From DATFHX01 sp035247945 (lineage in GTDB: Bacteria > Patescibacteriota > Saccharimonadia > Saccharimonadales > Saccharimonadaceae), in the NCBI GenBank assembly GCA_035247945.1, contig DATFHX010000022.1, forward strand, positions 1-61,849: a DNA stretch of 61,849 nt, given 5' to 3'. The position numbers and the translations under genes are program-made. The notes under the pieces are model-generated. The model made no database searches. It had not been told where the DNA came from and worked only from the letters and a program-made list of their open reading frames with translations. Shown in pieces: positions 43,590 to 52,764 of the stretch. Position 1 is the stretch's first letter; the number at the start of each line of letters is the position of its first letter.

Positions 43590-44180
43590 ATGGCGACAAA
43601 GAAAAGTCAGCGTATTGGTATTTGGATTATTGCAATTGCGATGACGGTTGGGACGCTAGGATCCTTTGCGGCTATGATTCTGAGTACTCAGAATACAGCA
43701 AAGGACCAGCAGACTGCGCAGAAGCAATACGAGGAGTATAAAAAGCAGCAAGAAGAGGCGCAGAAACAGGCGACGGAATTGTCTGCGAAATACTACGACT
43801 CATTTAAGGAATACCAGTCTAAACCGGCAGCATTTGACGCATCTAGCGTTGGTGATAAGGTCACGACGAATGATATAAAAGTTGGAGATGGTGAGGATGT
43901 TACTGCGGATACGAAATATCTTGCATACTATATTGGCTGGAATCCTACCGGAAAAGTGTTTGATAGTTCAATAAGTGGAACGTCACTTAAGGCGCCAATT
44001 GATACATCCACTACATCACTCATCGAAGGATGGAATCAGGGTGTTGTTGGTATGAAGATTGGCGGTGTACGTGAGATAACTATTCCATCAGCCCTGGCGT
44101 ATGGTGAAAAGGGAAGTGGTGAAGACATCCCCGGTAATACGCCAATTAAATTCGTAGTGATGATTGTCGAAAAGAAATAA
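43590..44180 (+). CDS. Membrane-anchored FKBP-type peptidyl-prolyl isomerase
   Basis: A 196-aa protein: one N-terminal membrane helix (about 10-30), a charged coiled coil (about 35-75), and an FKBP domain from about 90. FKBP marks: GKVFDSSISGT near 126, LIEGWNQGVVGMKIGGVREI near 146, and IPSALAYGEKG near 167. It would fold exported proteins outside the membrane. TATACT near 43558 and GAGGGAG upstream of the ATG. Confidence 0.92.
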   Translation: MATKKSQRIGIWIIAIAMTVGTLGSFAAMILSTQNTAKDQQTAQKQYEEYKKQQEEAQKQATELSAKYYDSFKEYQSKPAAFDASSVGDKVTTNDIKVGDGEDVTADTKYLAYYIGWNPTGKVFDSSISGTSLKAPIDTSTTSLIEGWNQGVVGMKIGGVREITIPSALAYGEKGSGEDIPGNTPIKFVVMIVEKK

Positions 44181-44194
44181 AAAAGGAAAAAATA

Positions 44195-45136
44195 ATGGAC
44201 AAAGAAATCCGAGATGTTGTGATGGTAGGGGCTGGCCCGAGTGCCCTATCGGCTGCGGTTTATACCACACGTGAAGACATTGATACTGTGCTCTATGAGA
44301 AAGCTGTAATCGGTGGACTCGCAGCAATTACTGATCAGGTAGACAATTACCCTGGCTTTCCTGAAGGTATACCAGGTCTAACGCTTGCCGAGCAGTTTGA
44401 AAAACAGGCGGAGCGATTCGGAGCTCATATTGAGCTTGGAGATGTGTCAGCGATTCGAAACGAGGGCGATATTAAGGTCGTTACGGTTGATGGTGATGAG
44501 GTCCGTGCCCGTTCTGTACTTGTCGCCACTGGTAGTGACTATGTAAAAATAGGAGTCCCTGGTGAGGCTGAATTTTATGGGCGAGGTGTGCATTACTGTG
44601 CAACCTGCGATGGTGCTTTCTACCGCGATAAAAAGCTCGTCACGGTTGGTGGCGGCAATTCAGGTGTTCAAGAAACAATTTTTCTGACACGATTTGCAAG
44701 CCACATCGATCTTTTGGTCCGAAGCACAATTAAAGCCAGTGATGTACTCGTTCGGGACCTACAAAAGTATATTGATGCTGGCAAGGTGACGGTACATTTG
44801 GGTGTTGGAGTGGATGAGATTACGAGTAGTGATGGCAAGGTAAATGGTGTGCGTGCTACTCAAGATGGTAAAGACGTCCACTTCGATGCAGATGGTGTTT
44901 TTGTCTTTGTAGGGCTCAAGCCAAATACGCAGTTCCTTGCCGGAAGTGGTATTGAGCTTGATGAACGTGGACTCATCAAGACAAATGAACGACTTGAAAC
45001 TTCACTACCTGGTGTTTTTGCGAGTGGGGACGTGCGCAGTGGTGCTACGCTGCAGATTGCCAGTGCCGTTGGCGAGGGCGCGGCTGCAGCGCTAAGTATT
45101 CGGGAATATCTCGAAGGCCATAACAGGCAAATGTAA
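44195..45136 (+). CDS. trxB: Thioredoxin reductase
   Basis: A 313-aa FAD protein that moves electrons from NADPH to thioredoxin. GAGPSALSAAVY near 12 binds FAD, the redox-active CATC near 132, GGGNSGVQE near 153 binds NADPH, and FASGDVRSGATLQIASAVGEG near 270 closes the FAD site. AAAAAGGAAAAA precedes the ATG, 14 nt after the FKBP stop. No thioredoxin gene is in the window. Confidence 0.95.
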   Translation: MDKEIRDVVMVGAGPSALSAAVYTTREDIDTVLYEKAVIGGLAAITDQVDNYPGFPEGIPGLTLAEQFEKQAERFGAHIELGDVSAIRNEGDIKVVTVDGDEVRARSVLVATGSDYVKIGVPGEAEFYGRGVHYCATCDGAFYRDKKLVTVGGGNSGVQETIFLTRFASHIDLLVRSTIKASDVLVRDLQKYIDAGKVTVHLGVGVDEITSSDGKVNGVRATQDGKDVHFDADGVFVFVGLKPNTQFLAGSGIELDERGLIKTNERLETSLPGVFASGDVRSGATLQIASAVGEGAAAALSIREYLEGHNRQM

Positions 45137-45198
45137 TTGAACTCAATAGCGAAGATGGGTATACTATACCTAAAGAATATAAATGGAGAAATGTAAAG

Positions 45199-45729
45199 AT
45201 GGCCGATTTTAACCAAATTCTCACTCCTGGTGACGTAGATGAAGGTACTATTAATGTTGTTGTTGAGATTCCAGCAGGAAGTTCACACAAGATTGAATGG
45301 AACCGCGATCTTGCTGTTATGCAATTGGACCGTGTAGACCCAAAGATTTTTGCTAAACCAACAAACTATGGATTCATACCACAGACGTTGGATGAGGACG
45401 GTGATGAGCTTGATGTTCTTCTCATCACTAACGACCCACTTCCTACCGGAATTTTCCTTGAAGCGCGCATTCTTGGTGTGATGAAGTTTAGCGATGACGA
45501 TGAAGTAGATGACAAGATTGTTGCCGTACCTGCGGATGACCGTGATACGGGAAATGCCTACCAGACACTTGCGGATCTACCGCAGCAGCTTATTAAACAG
45601 ATTGAATTCCACTTTAATCACTACAAGGACTTAAAGAAGCCTGGTACTACTGTTGTGAGTCACTGGGGTGATATTGACGAAGCGAAGCAAGTAATTCACG
45701 AATCAATTGAACGCTGGAACAAAAAGTAA
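45199..45729 (+). CDS. ppa: Inorganic pyrophosphatase, family I
   Basis: A 176-aa soluble enzyme that hydrolyses PPi and pulls biosynthetic reactions forward. The metal-binding signature DEDGDELDVLLIT lies near 64-76, followed by VPADDRD near 113. A GTATACTAT promoter box near 45162 and TGGAGAAATG leader precede the ATG. A bidirectional terminator follows. Confidence 0.95.
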   Translation: MADFNQILTPGDVDEGTINVVVEIPAGSSHKIEWNRDLAVMQLDRVDPKIFAKPTNYGFIPQTLDEDGDELDVLLITNDPLPTGIFLEARILGVMKFSDDDEVDDKIVAVPADDRDTGNAYQTLADLPQQLIKQIEFHFNHYKDLKKPGTTVVSHWGDIDEAKQVIHESIERWNKK

Positions 45730-45734
45730 AAGTC

Positions 45735-45766
45735 CAAAAAAGACGCCGCAGCGGCGTCTTTTTTTA
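45735..45766. terminator. Bidirectional terminator between ppa and relA/spoT
   Basis: AAAAAAGACGCCG and CGGCGTCTTTTTTT pair around a 3-nt loop. Confidence 0.9.
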
Positions 45767-47302
45767 TTTCTTTTTTCTCAATGCTTTATTGCGAATAACG
45801 TTCGCAGCACCGCTGATTGATTCTATGACATTTAGTTTCTTCAGCTGCGCGCGTAATTTCTCCCGCGCATGTCCAGTTGTTACAAGATCAAGCCACGCTT
45901 GCTTTGGTTGAGCTAGTTTTCGTGTGACGACCTCAACTACATCACCATTCTGTAGAGGTTTGTCGAATGGGTGGATGCTTCCATTTACGCGGAAACTGTA
46001 TGCGTGCTTTCCGATATCACTATGGACGAGAAATGCAAAGTCGAGCGGGAGTGCACCCTCGGGTAGATTATAGATATCACCGCGTGGGGAGTAAACAAAT
46101 ATACGACTGCCAAAAAGGTCGATATTTAGTTGATCTTGCGTGATTTCGTCACCTGATGTGAGACGTTTTGCTACTTCCTGTAGTTGATTGATCCACTGTA
46201 GCTGCGATGGGAGTGTGCTTGTTGATGACTGTTTTTTCTTAATGTACTCCTTTGAGCTTTTTTGCTCATGATAGTGGAAACTTGCTGCAAGCCCGCGTTC
46301 TGCATATTCATGCATCTCAAAGGTTCGAATCTGAAATTCGACGATTTGTTCGTTAGGAGTGATAACGGTCGTATGAAGACTTTGGTATCCATTGGGCTTT
46401 GGAATTGCAATGTAGTCTTTAATGCGACTTACCATAGGTTGGTATAGCGCATGGAGGATGCCGAGTACTTGGTAGCATTCTTCTTTAGTTTCGACGATAA
46501 TTCGAAGTGCCATAAGGTCATAAATGTCCTCAATACTGCCAACTTTCTTTAGCTTTTTGTGAAGGCTGTAGATACTTTTAACCCTGCCGTTGATTTCGAA
46601 CTTGATACCATGTTTTTTGAGTTCTTTTTCAACCTGAATACGGACTGCACCCAGTTTTCGGGTGCTTTTTCCGAGTCGCTTGTTCATGAGATTCTTTAGC
46701 TTGTTAAATTCACGTGGATCCAGATAACTGAATGCAAGCTCTTCAATTTGGACACGGACACGCCCCATTCCAAGCCGATCTGCCATTGGCGCAAATACAT
46801 CGATGCTTTCTCTAGCAATTTTTAACTGTTTTTCGGGTTTCATATACTGCAGCGTAGAAAGATTGTGGAGCCGATCTGCAAGCTTTATGATAATGACACG
46901 TACATCTCGACTTACTGCGATAAGGAGTTTAGACAGGTTATCTTTCGTCTGAGGTAAGTAGCTTTCGAGATTTCGCATGCCGGCGCGCGCCTGAGATACT
47001 TTCGTGACGCCGTCCACAAGGAAGGCGACATCTCGGCCAAATCGAGTCTCGATATCATCCAGCGTTACATCTGTATCTTCAACAGTGTCATGGAGAACCC
47101 CTGCGAGAATGCTATCTATGTCCATACCCCAGTCCACTAGCGTATCAGCAACCGCGATTGGATGTATGATATAGGGATCGCCACTTTTTCGTTTTTGCCC
47201 CTCATGTGCTTTTGTGGCAAAGTCTATAGCGTGCTCTAATTCAAGAAGCTGATCTTCGCTATAATGTGGTTTTGCATGATTCAAGAGATCACGTTTCTTC
47301 AT
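45764..47302 (-). CDS. RelA/SpoT-family (p)ppGpp synthetase/hydrolase
   Basis: A 512-aa protein with the HD hydrolase domain (VLHDTVEDTD near 74, intact HDxxED), the synthetase domain (GRVKSIYSLHKKLKK near 247; IPKPNGYQSLHTTV near 310) and a TGS domain (FVYSPRGDIYNLPEGALPLD near 405). The C-terminal ACT region of long Rel proteins is absent, as in other compact forms. A minus-strand TATACT lies 9 nt before the ATG at 47302. A longer GTG start at 47323 would lie upstream of that box's transcript and is rejected. Confidence 0.92.
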   Translation of the reverse strand: MKKRDLLNHAKPHYSEDQLLELEHAIDFATKAHEGQKRKSGDPYIIHPIAVADTLVDWGMDIDSILAGVLHDTVEDTDVTLDDIETRFGRDVAFLVDGVTKVSQARAGMRNLESYLPQTKDNLSKLLIAVSRDVRVIIIKLADRLHNLSTLQYMKPEKQLKIARESIDVFAPMADRLGMGRVRVQIEELAFSYLDPREFNKLKNLMNKRLGKSTRKLGAVRIQVEKELKKHGIKFEINGRVKSIYSLHKKLKKVGSIEDIYDLMALRIIVETKEECYQVLGILHALYQPMVSRIKDYIAIPKPNGYQSLHTTVITPNEQIVEFQIRTFEMHEYAERGLAASFHYHEQKSSKEYIKKKQSSTSTLPSQLQWINQLQEVAKRLTSGDEITQDQLNIDLFGSRIFVYSPRGDIYNLPEGALPLDFAFLVHSDIGKHAYSFRVNGSIHPFDKPLQNGDVVEVVTRKLAQPKQAWLDLVTTGHAREKLRAQLKKLNVIESISGAANVIRNKALRKKK

Positions 47303-47426
47303 TCTCCTACTAGTATAAGCCACCTTCTAAAAATGCGCCACAACTGGGGTGATATGGCGTACTTGAATTTACCAAAAAATATGATATTATAAAAAAGAAG
47401 AAAGTAGTTCCGACCTGGAGGTTGCA

Positions 47427-47597
47427 ATGGCACTTCTTCGCCCGAAGAAGGTAGAATCGAAGACGCCTGCGTCGGCGACGGCATCGACCCCGCAGGGGAC
47501 CCCGGTAACAACAGTGCGCCGGCTGGGGGGTCGTCCCCCGATTCAAGTGGGCATCCGGGAAGAGTCCTGGACGGACAAGGATGAGGAAACCCCCTGA
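47427..47597 (+). CDS. GC-rich cassette: orphan 56-aa protein
   Basis: A short frame with an excellent ribosome site (CTGGAGGTTGCA before ATG). The peptide is Pro/Thr/Ala/Arg-rich and probably disordered, with a basic first third and an acidic end (EESWTDKDEETP). I counted 109 G or C in 171 bases (64%), far above the flanking genes. A minus-35-less TATTAT near 47388 may be the -10. Own terminator follows. No family is recognised. Confidence 0.6.
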   Translation: MALLRPKKVESKTPASATASTPQGTPVTTVRRLGGRPPIQVGIREESWTDKDEETP

Positions 47598-47625
47598 CTG
47601 AGCAAGCAATGATGCTCTCTTCTAC

Positions 47626-47668
47626 GCCCTGGTTGTACGTATGTGTGCGACCAGGGCCGTTTTTCTTT
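47626..47668 (+). terminator. Terminator of the 56-aa cassette
   Basis: GCCCTGGT and ACCAGGGC (47626-47633, 47650-47657) form the stem, followed by CGTTTTTCTTTTT. Confidence 0.85.
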
Positions 47669-47748
47669 TTGAAAGTTGTGCCGTTTTTATGGAGGGTATA
47701 TACTATACATGAAAATGCTAATACTTATTTAAAGGAGTGGGAAACGGC

Positions 47749-48771
47749 ATGAGTCAAATAAACATAGCGATAAATGGATTTGGTCGCATTGGTCGCAATG
47801 CATTTAAAATTGCATTTGAGCGGAGCGATGTCAAAGTTGTAGCGGTGAATGATCTTACCGATACGAAAACACTTGCACACTTATTAAAGCACGATACATC
47901 GTACGGTACATACCAGCACACCGTGGAGCACGACGAAACGGGTATCATCGTTAACGGTGAACATATTGATGTGCTATCTGAAAAGGATCCTGCAAATCTT
48001 CCGTGGTCTAAGTATCAAGTGGATGTGGTGATTGAAAGTACGGGATTCTTTGTTGATCCAGCGAAGGCACGTGCCCATATTGATCAGGCGGGTGCAAAAA
48101 GGGTCGTTATAAGTGCGCCGGCAAAGGGTGTGGGCTCGGACACTATTGTGCTTGGAGTTAATGAAGACCGTCTTGGACAAGAAGGCGTGAGCGACGTCCT
48201 GAATAATGCGAGCTGCACGACGAACTGTATCACTCCAGTTATGGCAGTACTTGAAAGCCAGTTTGGTATTGAAAAAGCCATGATGACAACTGTACACAGC
48301 TATACTGCGGATCAACGTTTGCAGGACGCGCCACACAAGGATCTACGTCGTGCTCGCGCAGCGGCCGAGAGTATTATTCCGACAAGTACGGGAGCAAGTA
48401 TAGCTGCAGGTGAGGCACTTCCTTCTCTTAAGGGGGTGTTCGGAGGATTAAGTCTTCGCGTGCCGACTCCTGTAGTAAGTCTTAGTGACTTCGTAGTTGT
48501 TACGAAGCGTGATGTAACTGTTGAAGAAGTTAATGAAGCGTTCAAAAAAGCTGCAGCGCAGCCTTTTTATCAGGGAATTCTTGATGTTACCGAAGAAGAA
48601 CTTGTAAGTATGGATTTCAAAGGCAATAGCCATAGTGCTATTGTTGATTTGCCTTTAACGAGCGTTGTAGGCGGAAACCTTTTAAAAGTTGTCGCTTGGT
48701 ATGACAATGAATGGGGTTTCAGCAACCGTCTCGTGGAACTTGTTGCAGACGCTGGTCGTGCAATAAAATAG
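47749..48771 (+). CDS. gap: Glyceraldehyde-3-phosphate dehydrogenase, type I
   Basis: A 340-aa enzyme that oxidises glyceraldehyde-3-P to 1,3-bisphosphoglycerate with NAD(P). NGFGRIGRN at the N-terminus binds the cofactor; ASCTTNC near 155 holds the catalytic Cys; WYDNEWGFSNR is near the C-terminus. The ATG at 47749 is preferred to an upstream GTG because it gives the family N-terminus. A TATACT near 47700. Downstream of phosphoketolase, it would process the triose product. Confidence 0.96.
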   Translation: MSQINIAINGFGRIGRNAFKIAFERSDVKVVAVNDLTDTKTLAHLLKHDTSYGTYQHTVEHDETGIIVNGEHIDVLSEKDPANLPWSKYQVDVVIESTGFFVDPAKARAHIDQAGAKRVVISAPAKGVGSDTIVLGVNEDRLGQEGVSDVLNNASCTTNCITPVMAVLESQFGIEKAMMTTVHSYTADQRLQDAPHKDLRRARAAAESIIPTSTGASIAAGEALPSLKGVFGGLSLRVPTPVVSLSDFVVVTKRDVTVEEVNEAFKKAAAQPFYQGILDVTEEELVSMDFKGNSHSAIVDLPLTSVVGGNLLKVVAWYDNEWGFSNRLVELVADAGRAIK

Positions 48772-48786
48772 AGATCAAATGAATTA

Positions 48787-48818
48787 ACGCAGTCCGCACT
48801 CTTGGACTGCGTTTCTAT
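48787..48818 (+). terminator. Terminator of gap
   Basis: ACGCAGTCC and GGACTGCGT pair (48787-48795, 48804-48812), followed by TTCTATT. Confidence 0.7.
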
Positions 48819-48854
48819 TATCGAGCTGTACTTTCGCTTTTAACCCAAAGCGCT

Positions 48855-48860
48855 TATACT
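48855..48860 (+). promoter_or_regulatory. -10 box of the rpiB-to-pfkB operon
   Basis: TATACT ends 6 nt before the rpiB ATG, predicting a leaderless operon transcript. Confidence 0.6.
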
Positions 48861-48866
48861 AAGACT

Positions 48867-49319
48867 ATGAAGATCTATTTGGGTGCGGACCATCAAGGGT
48901 TCCATATGAAAGAGGATGTCTTGGCGTATCTCTCTAAGAGGGGGTATGATGTTGAAGATGTTGGCGATAAAGAACTGAAGCCGGATGATGACTTTCCAGA
49001 GTTTGCGCAGCTTGCGGCTCTTAAAGTGATTGGAGATGAAGACTCAGATCCGCGTGCAATTCTCATTTGTGGCGGAGGGCAGGGGATGTGTATGGCAGCT
49101 AATCGGTTTCATGGAATTCGCGCAAGTGTCATCTGGGACGAATACGAAGCAAAAATGACGCGAAACGATAATGATAGCAATGTTCTTTGTTTACCTTCTC
49201 GAGTACTACAAAAGGATACTAAGGAGTGGCAGGCTATCATTGATACATGGTTGACAACTCCTTTTGCTAATGCGGCTCGATATCGTCGTCGTAACGCGCA
49301 GATTGATGAGATGGGGTAG
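48867..49319 (+). CDS. rpiB: Ribose-5-phosphate isomerase B
   Basis: A 150-aa RpiB/LacAB-family isomerase that interconverts ribose-5-P and ribulose-5-P. KIYLGADHQGFHMKE at the N-terminus, GGGQGMCMAANRFHGIRAS near 70 (with the anion-hole loop) and TRNDNDSNVLCLPSR near 99 are the usual core. First gene of a run of sugar-phosphate genes on one strand. Confidence 0.93.
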   Translation: MKIYLGADHQGFHMKEDVLAYLSKRGYDVEDVGDKELKPDDDFPEFAQLAALKVIGDEDSDPRAILICGGGQGMCMAANRFHGIRASVIWDEYEAKMTRNDNDSNVLCLPSRVLQKDTKEWQAIIDTWLTTPFANAARYRRRNAQIDEMG

Positions 49320-49323
49320 AGAT

Positions 49324-49974
49324 ATGAGTGTTATAGCACCGGCGATCCTTGCCGAGAATCCCGACGAGTACAAAACAAAGATAGAGCGTATTCAAGAGTT
49401 TGCGCAGCGAATTCATATTGATATCAGTGATGGTGAATTTGCACCTACATTTACGATTAATCCAGCTCAGGCGTGGTGGCCACAGGAATGGATGGCTGAC
49501 ATCCACGCAATGGTTGCACGTCCCAGTGAGCATATTGAAACTCTTATTAGTCTTAAGCCGCATCTTATAATCTTTCATGCGGAAGCAAGCGAGGACTTAC
49601 TACCAATCCTGCAACATGTTAAAAAGTTTGGTATTAAAACGGGTGTCGGTCTCTTAAGATCAACTGTTCCGGGAAATGTCTCGGCGCTTATCGCCGAAGC
49701 CGATCACGTAATGATTTTTAGTGGTGATCTTGGTAAATATGGGGGCACGGCGAATATGATGCAACTTGAAAAGGTTCAGCTTATTCGGGCTATTCACAGG
49801 GATGTGGAGATAGGTTGGGATGGCGGTGTAACCGTAGAGAATGCCTATAGTCTCTCACAGGGCGGCATTGATGTACTGAATGTGGGCGGAACCCTTGATA
49901 AGACCGAAGACCCGCAAGCTGTTTATGCTACACTTATAAATGAAATCAACAAGCATGGGGTAATTTCGGCGTGA
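49324..49974 (+). CDS. Ribulose-phosphate 3-epimerase-like TIM barrel
   Basis: A 216-aa protein related to Rpe, which interconverts ribulose-5-P and xylulose-5-P. IAPAILAENPDEY, RIHIDISDGEFAPTFTI and IGWDGGVTVENA correspond to the Rpe start, metal-site and phosphate-site strands. Several usual signatures are altered: the PGFGGQ loop reads LGKYGGTA. Position between rpiB and transketolase supports the epimerase role. ATG at 49324 follows GGGGTAGAG. Confidence 0.8.
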   Translation: MSVIAPAILAENPDEYKTKIERIQEFAQRIHIDISDGEFAPTFTINPAQAWWPQEWMADIHAMVARPSEHIETLISLKPHLIIFHAEASEDLLPILQHVKKFGIKTGVGLLRSTVPGNVSALIAEADHVMIFSGDLGKYGGTANMMQLEKVQLIRAIHRDVEIGWDGGVTVENAYSLSQGGIDVLNVGGTLDKTEDPQAVYATLINEINKHGVISA

Positions 49975-50834
49975 GTGGAAGTATGACAATAGCACAGTTG
50001 CAGCATATGGCAAATGCTGTGCGTAAAGATATTATCGAAATGCTTGTTGAGGCGGGCAGCGGACATAGTGCAGGCCCTCTTGATCTTGCAGAGATTGTAA
50101 CTGCGCTCTATTTTGACATTATGAATATAGATCCCAAACGACCAGAATGGACTGATCGAGATGTGTTTTTTCTAAGCAACGGTCACTGTGTGCCAGTACA
50201 ATATGCAGTCATGGCTGAGCGCGGCTACTTCGATAGGGCGGAGTTAAAGACTCTCCGTAAGTTCGGAAGCCGATTGCAGGGCCATCCGGAGCGTACGAAA
50301 CTTCCTGGTCTAGAAAACACAAGTGGACCACTGGGGAGCGGCCTTAGCCAGGCGGCTGGTTACGCATATTCACTTCAGTACTTGGATAATTCGACGCATA
50401 GATTCGTTTATGTAGTTACGGGCGATGGTGAGCTTGACGAGGGGAATATCTGGGAAGCTGCAATGTTTGCGGGAAAATACAAATTGTCACAGTTGATCGT
50501 ATTTGTCGATAGAAACAATATTCAAATCGATGGTTCAACGGAGAATGTCATGCCACTTGAGGATCTTCGTGGCAAGTGGGAGAGTTTTGGATGGCATGTG
50601 CAAGAAATCGATGGAAACAACGTTGAGAGCGTTATTGATGCGGCTGGAATGGCTCGTGCTATCACTAATCGTCCAAGTGTGATCATCTCGCATACCGTAC
50701 CTGGTCGAGGGGTTGATTTCATGGAGTATGATTATAAATGGCACGGCGTTCCGCCGAATGCGGATCAGGCAAAGGAAGCATTAAAGAAGCTTCGTACGCT
50801 CGATGGACGCATAACGACGGGAGATATAGCATGA
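49971..50834 (+). CDS. Transketolase, N-terminal (ThDP-binding) subunit
   Basis: A 287-aa half of a split transketolase. GSGHSAGPLDLAEIVTALYF near 26 and GDGELDEGNIWEAAMFA near 150 with the downstream NN are the ThDP/Mg motif. Transfers two-carbon units among sugar phosphates. The GTG start overlaps the preceding stop (GTGA); ATG four codons later is possible. It overlaps the C-terminal subunit gene by ATGA. Split transketolases occur in archaea, some bacteria and CPR genomes. Confidence 0.94.
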   Translation: MSGSMTIAQLQHMANAVRKDIIEMLVEAGSGHSAGPLDLAEIVTALYFDIMNIDPKRPEWTDRDVFFLSNGHCVPVQYAVMAERGYFDRAELKTLRKFGSRLQGHPERTKLPGLENTSGPLGSGLSQAAGYAYSLQYLDNSTHRFVYVVTGDGELDEGNIWEAAMFAGKYKLSQLIVFVDRNNIQIDGSTENVMPLEDLRGKWESFGWHVQEIDGNNVESVIDAAGMARAITNRPSVIISHTVPGRGVDFMEYDYKWHGVPPNADQAKEALKKLRTLDGRITTGDIA

Positions 50835-51826
50835 GTTATCCTCTAAACCCTGATCTTTACAATGATGATGTCAAAAGGGAGCCTATTCGTGCTGGCTTCG
50901 GACGAGGTCTTAAAAAGGCTGGAGAGATGAATGAATCGATTGTGGCCTTATGTGCGGATTTAACCGATAGTACGAAAATGTCTGAGTTTAAGGAAGCTTT
51001 TCCGGAGCGGTTTATTGAAATGGGGGTGGCAGAGCAGAATCTTGTTACGGTAGCAAGTGGGCTCGCTCGTTCGGGAAAGATTCCCTTTACGAGTAGCTAT
51101 GCGGCATTTAGCCCCGGAAGGAATTGGGAGCAGATCCGTACTACTATAACCTTGAACGACCAGCCTGTTAAGGTTATAGGATCACATGCGGGTGTGAGTG
51201 TTGGACCAGACGGAGCTACTCATCAAATGCTTGAAGATTTAGCACTTATGCGAGTATTGCCAAATATGATCGTCATTGCTCCGGGCGACAGCATTGAAGC
51301 TGACAAGGCAACGCGGGCTATTGCAAACAATGGTAAGCCGACATATATGCGTCTAGCTCGAGAAAAAACACCGATCTTTAGTACTGAAGAGTCTCCCTTT
51401 GATATAGGTAAGGCGTATGTGCTTCGCGAGGGGAATGATATCTCACTTCTCGGTACGGGTACTATGACGTATCAGTTACTGTCTGCAGCTAAACTTCTTG
51501 AGGAACAAGGCATACATGCCGAGGTAGTGCACGTACCTACTGTTAAGCCGCTCGATGAGGAGACGGTCCTTAAAAGTATTCGAAAGACGGGTCGAGCACT
51601 TACCGCAGAAGAGGCTCAGGCGGCTGCTGGGTTTGGTGGAGCGATCGCTGAACTGCTAGGGGAGAAGTTGCCAACACCTCTAAAGCGTGTAGGTATGCCC
51701 GATCGCTATGGCGAAAGTGGTGATCCGGACGAACTCATTGCTTACTTTGGCCTAGACGGTCCTTCTCTGGCAAAAACAGCAAAGCAATTTATCGATAGTG
51801 TTCCACGCTATCATCAAGGATTCTAG
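50831..51826 (+). CDS. Transketolase, C-terminal subunit
   Basis: A 331-aa second half of transketolase. It holds the pyrimidine-binding domain (FIEMGVAEQNLVTVASGLA near 60, with the catalytic Glu) and the C-terminal domain. The ATG at 50831 sits in the stop of the N-terminal subunit gene (ATGA), giving equal translation of the two subunits. A longer frame starting inside the first subunit gene is not used. Confidence 0.94.
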   Translation: MSYPLNPDLYNDDVKREPIRAGFGRGLKKAGEMNESIVALCADLTDSTKMSEFKEAFPERFIEMGVAEQNLVTVASGLARSGKIPFTSSYAAFSPGRNWEQIRTTITLNDQPVKVIGSHAGVSVGPDGATHQMLEDLALMRVLPNMIVIAPGDSIEADKATRAIANNGKPTYMRLAREKTPIFSTEESPFDIGKAYVLREGNDISLLGTGTMTYQLLSAAKLLEEQGIHAEVVHVPTVKPLDEETVLKSIRKTGRALTAEEAQAAAGFGGAIAELLGEKLPTPLKRVGMPDRYGESGDPDELIAYFGLDGPSLAKTAKQFIDSVPRYHQGF

Positions 51827-51834
51827 GAGATATT

Positions 51835-52746
51835 ATGGGATTAACGATAAGAGAGATTCGCGATAACACAGTGCGTGCTCGGCACCTTATGCAGCGAAGT
51901 CGTAGCCAAAAATTTGCTGTAGGGGCATTCAATATCGACAATCAGGAAACGCTGATTGCTGTTGCTCGTGCTGCACAAAAGCTGCAATCACCCGTACTCG
52001 TAGAGGTGAGTCATGGTGAAGTTCAAGCGCTTGGACTCGAGAATATTCGTGATATGGTGGATAACTATCGTGCTGAGTATGGTGTCGAGATGTATATTAA
52101 CTTAGACCATAGTCCAACAGTGGAAGCATGTAAAAGGGCAATTGATGTAGGCTTTGAGTTTATTCATATTGATATTTCACAAGCGAACCATGACGCAACA
52201 ACAGAAGAGATTATTGAGAAAACTAAAGAAGTAGTGCAGTACGCTCAATTTACAGGAGCTCTTGTTGAGAGCGAACCTCACTACTTTGGAGGCTCTTCTA
52301 ATGTACATACCGAAGCGATTGATTACGACGAAATAAAGAAGACATTTAGCATGCCGGAAGGCACGAAGGCATTTGTTGATGCAACTGGTATCGACACATT
52401 CGCTGCTGCAGTAGGGAATCTCCACGGTAAATATCCTGTGCCTAAGGTATTAGATCTTGAGCTGCTACAGAAGATTCGCGATGTAATCGATTGTCAAATC
52501 AGTTTACATGGCGGGAGTGGAACGCCGCTCCATTTCTTTGAAGATGCAGCAAAAATTGGCGTAAGTAAGATTAATATTAACAGTGATATGCGCTATGTAT
52601 TTCGTAAGACGCTTGAAAAAGTGCTTGATGAGAATCCTGATGAATATGCTGTTGTGAAGTTGATGCCAACTGTGTACGAGGAAGTGCAGAAGGTGGTGGA
52701 AGAGAAAATCAATGCCTTTGGGAGTGCGGGCAAGGCACTACTCTAA
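51835..52746 (+). CDS. fba: Fructose-bisphosphate aldolase, class II
   Basis: A 303-aa zinc aldolase that splits fructose-1,6-P2 to triose phosphates. AVGAFNIDNQETL near 28, NLDHSPTVEAC near 85 (zinc-binding His), GNLHGKYP near 196, SLHGGSGTPLHF near 223 and NINSDMRY near 245 are the family's metal- and phosphate-binding segments. A tagatose-bisphosphate aldolase of the same family cannot be ruled out. AGGAG precedes the ATG. Confidence 0.92.
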   Translation: MGLTIREIRDNTVRARHLMQRSRSQKFAVGAFNIDNQETLIAVARAAQKLQSPVLVEVSHGEVQALGLENIRDMVDNYRAEYGVEMYINLDHSPTVEACKRAIDVGFEFIHIDISQANHDATTEEIIEKTKEVVQYAQFTGALVESEPHYFGGSSNVHTEAIDYDEIKKTFSMPEGTKAFVDATGIDTFAAAVGNLHGKYPVPKVLDLELLQKIRDVIDCQISLHGGSGTPLHFFEDAAKIGVSKININSDMRYVFRKTLEKVLDENPDEYAVVKLMPTVYEEVQKVVEEKINAFGSAGKALL

Positions 52747-52764
52747 TAGAAGGTAGGGAGTTAT

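Noticed and set aside
45764..47323. RelA/SpoT as a truncated pseudogene
   Set aside because: Hydrolase, synthetase and TGS motifs are all intact; lack of the ACT region is common in short Rel proteins.
49971..51826. A transketolase gene broken in two
   Set aside because: The break lies at the domain border with a clean ATGA overlap; split transketolases are a known normal form.
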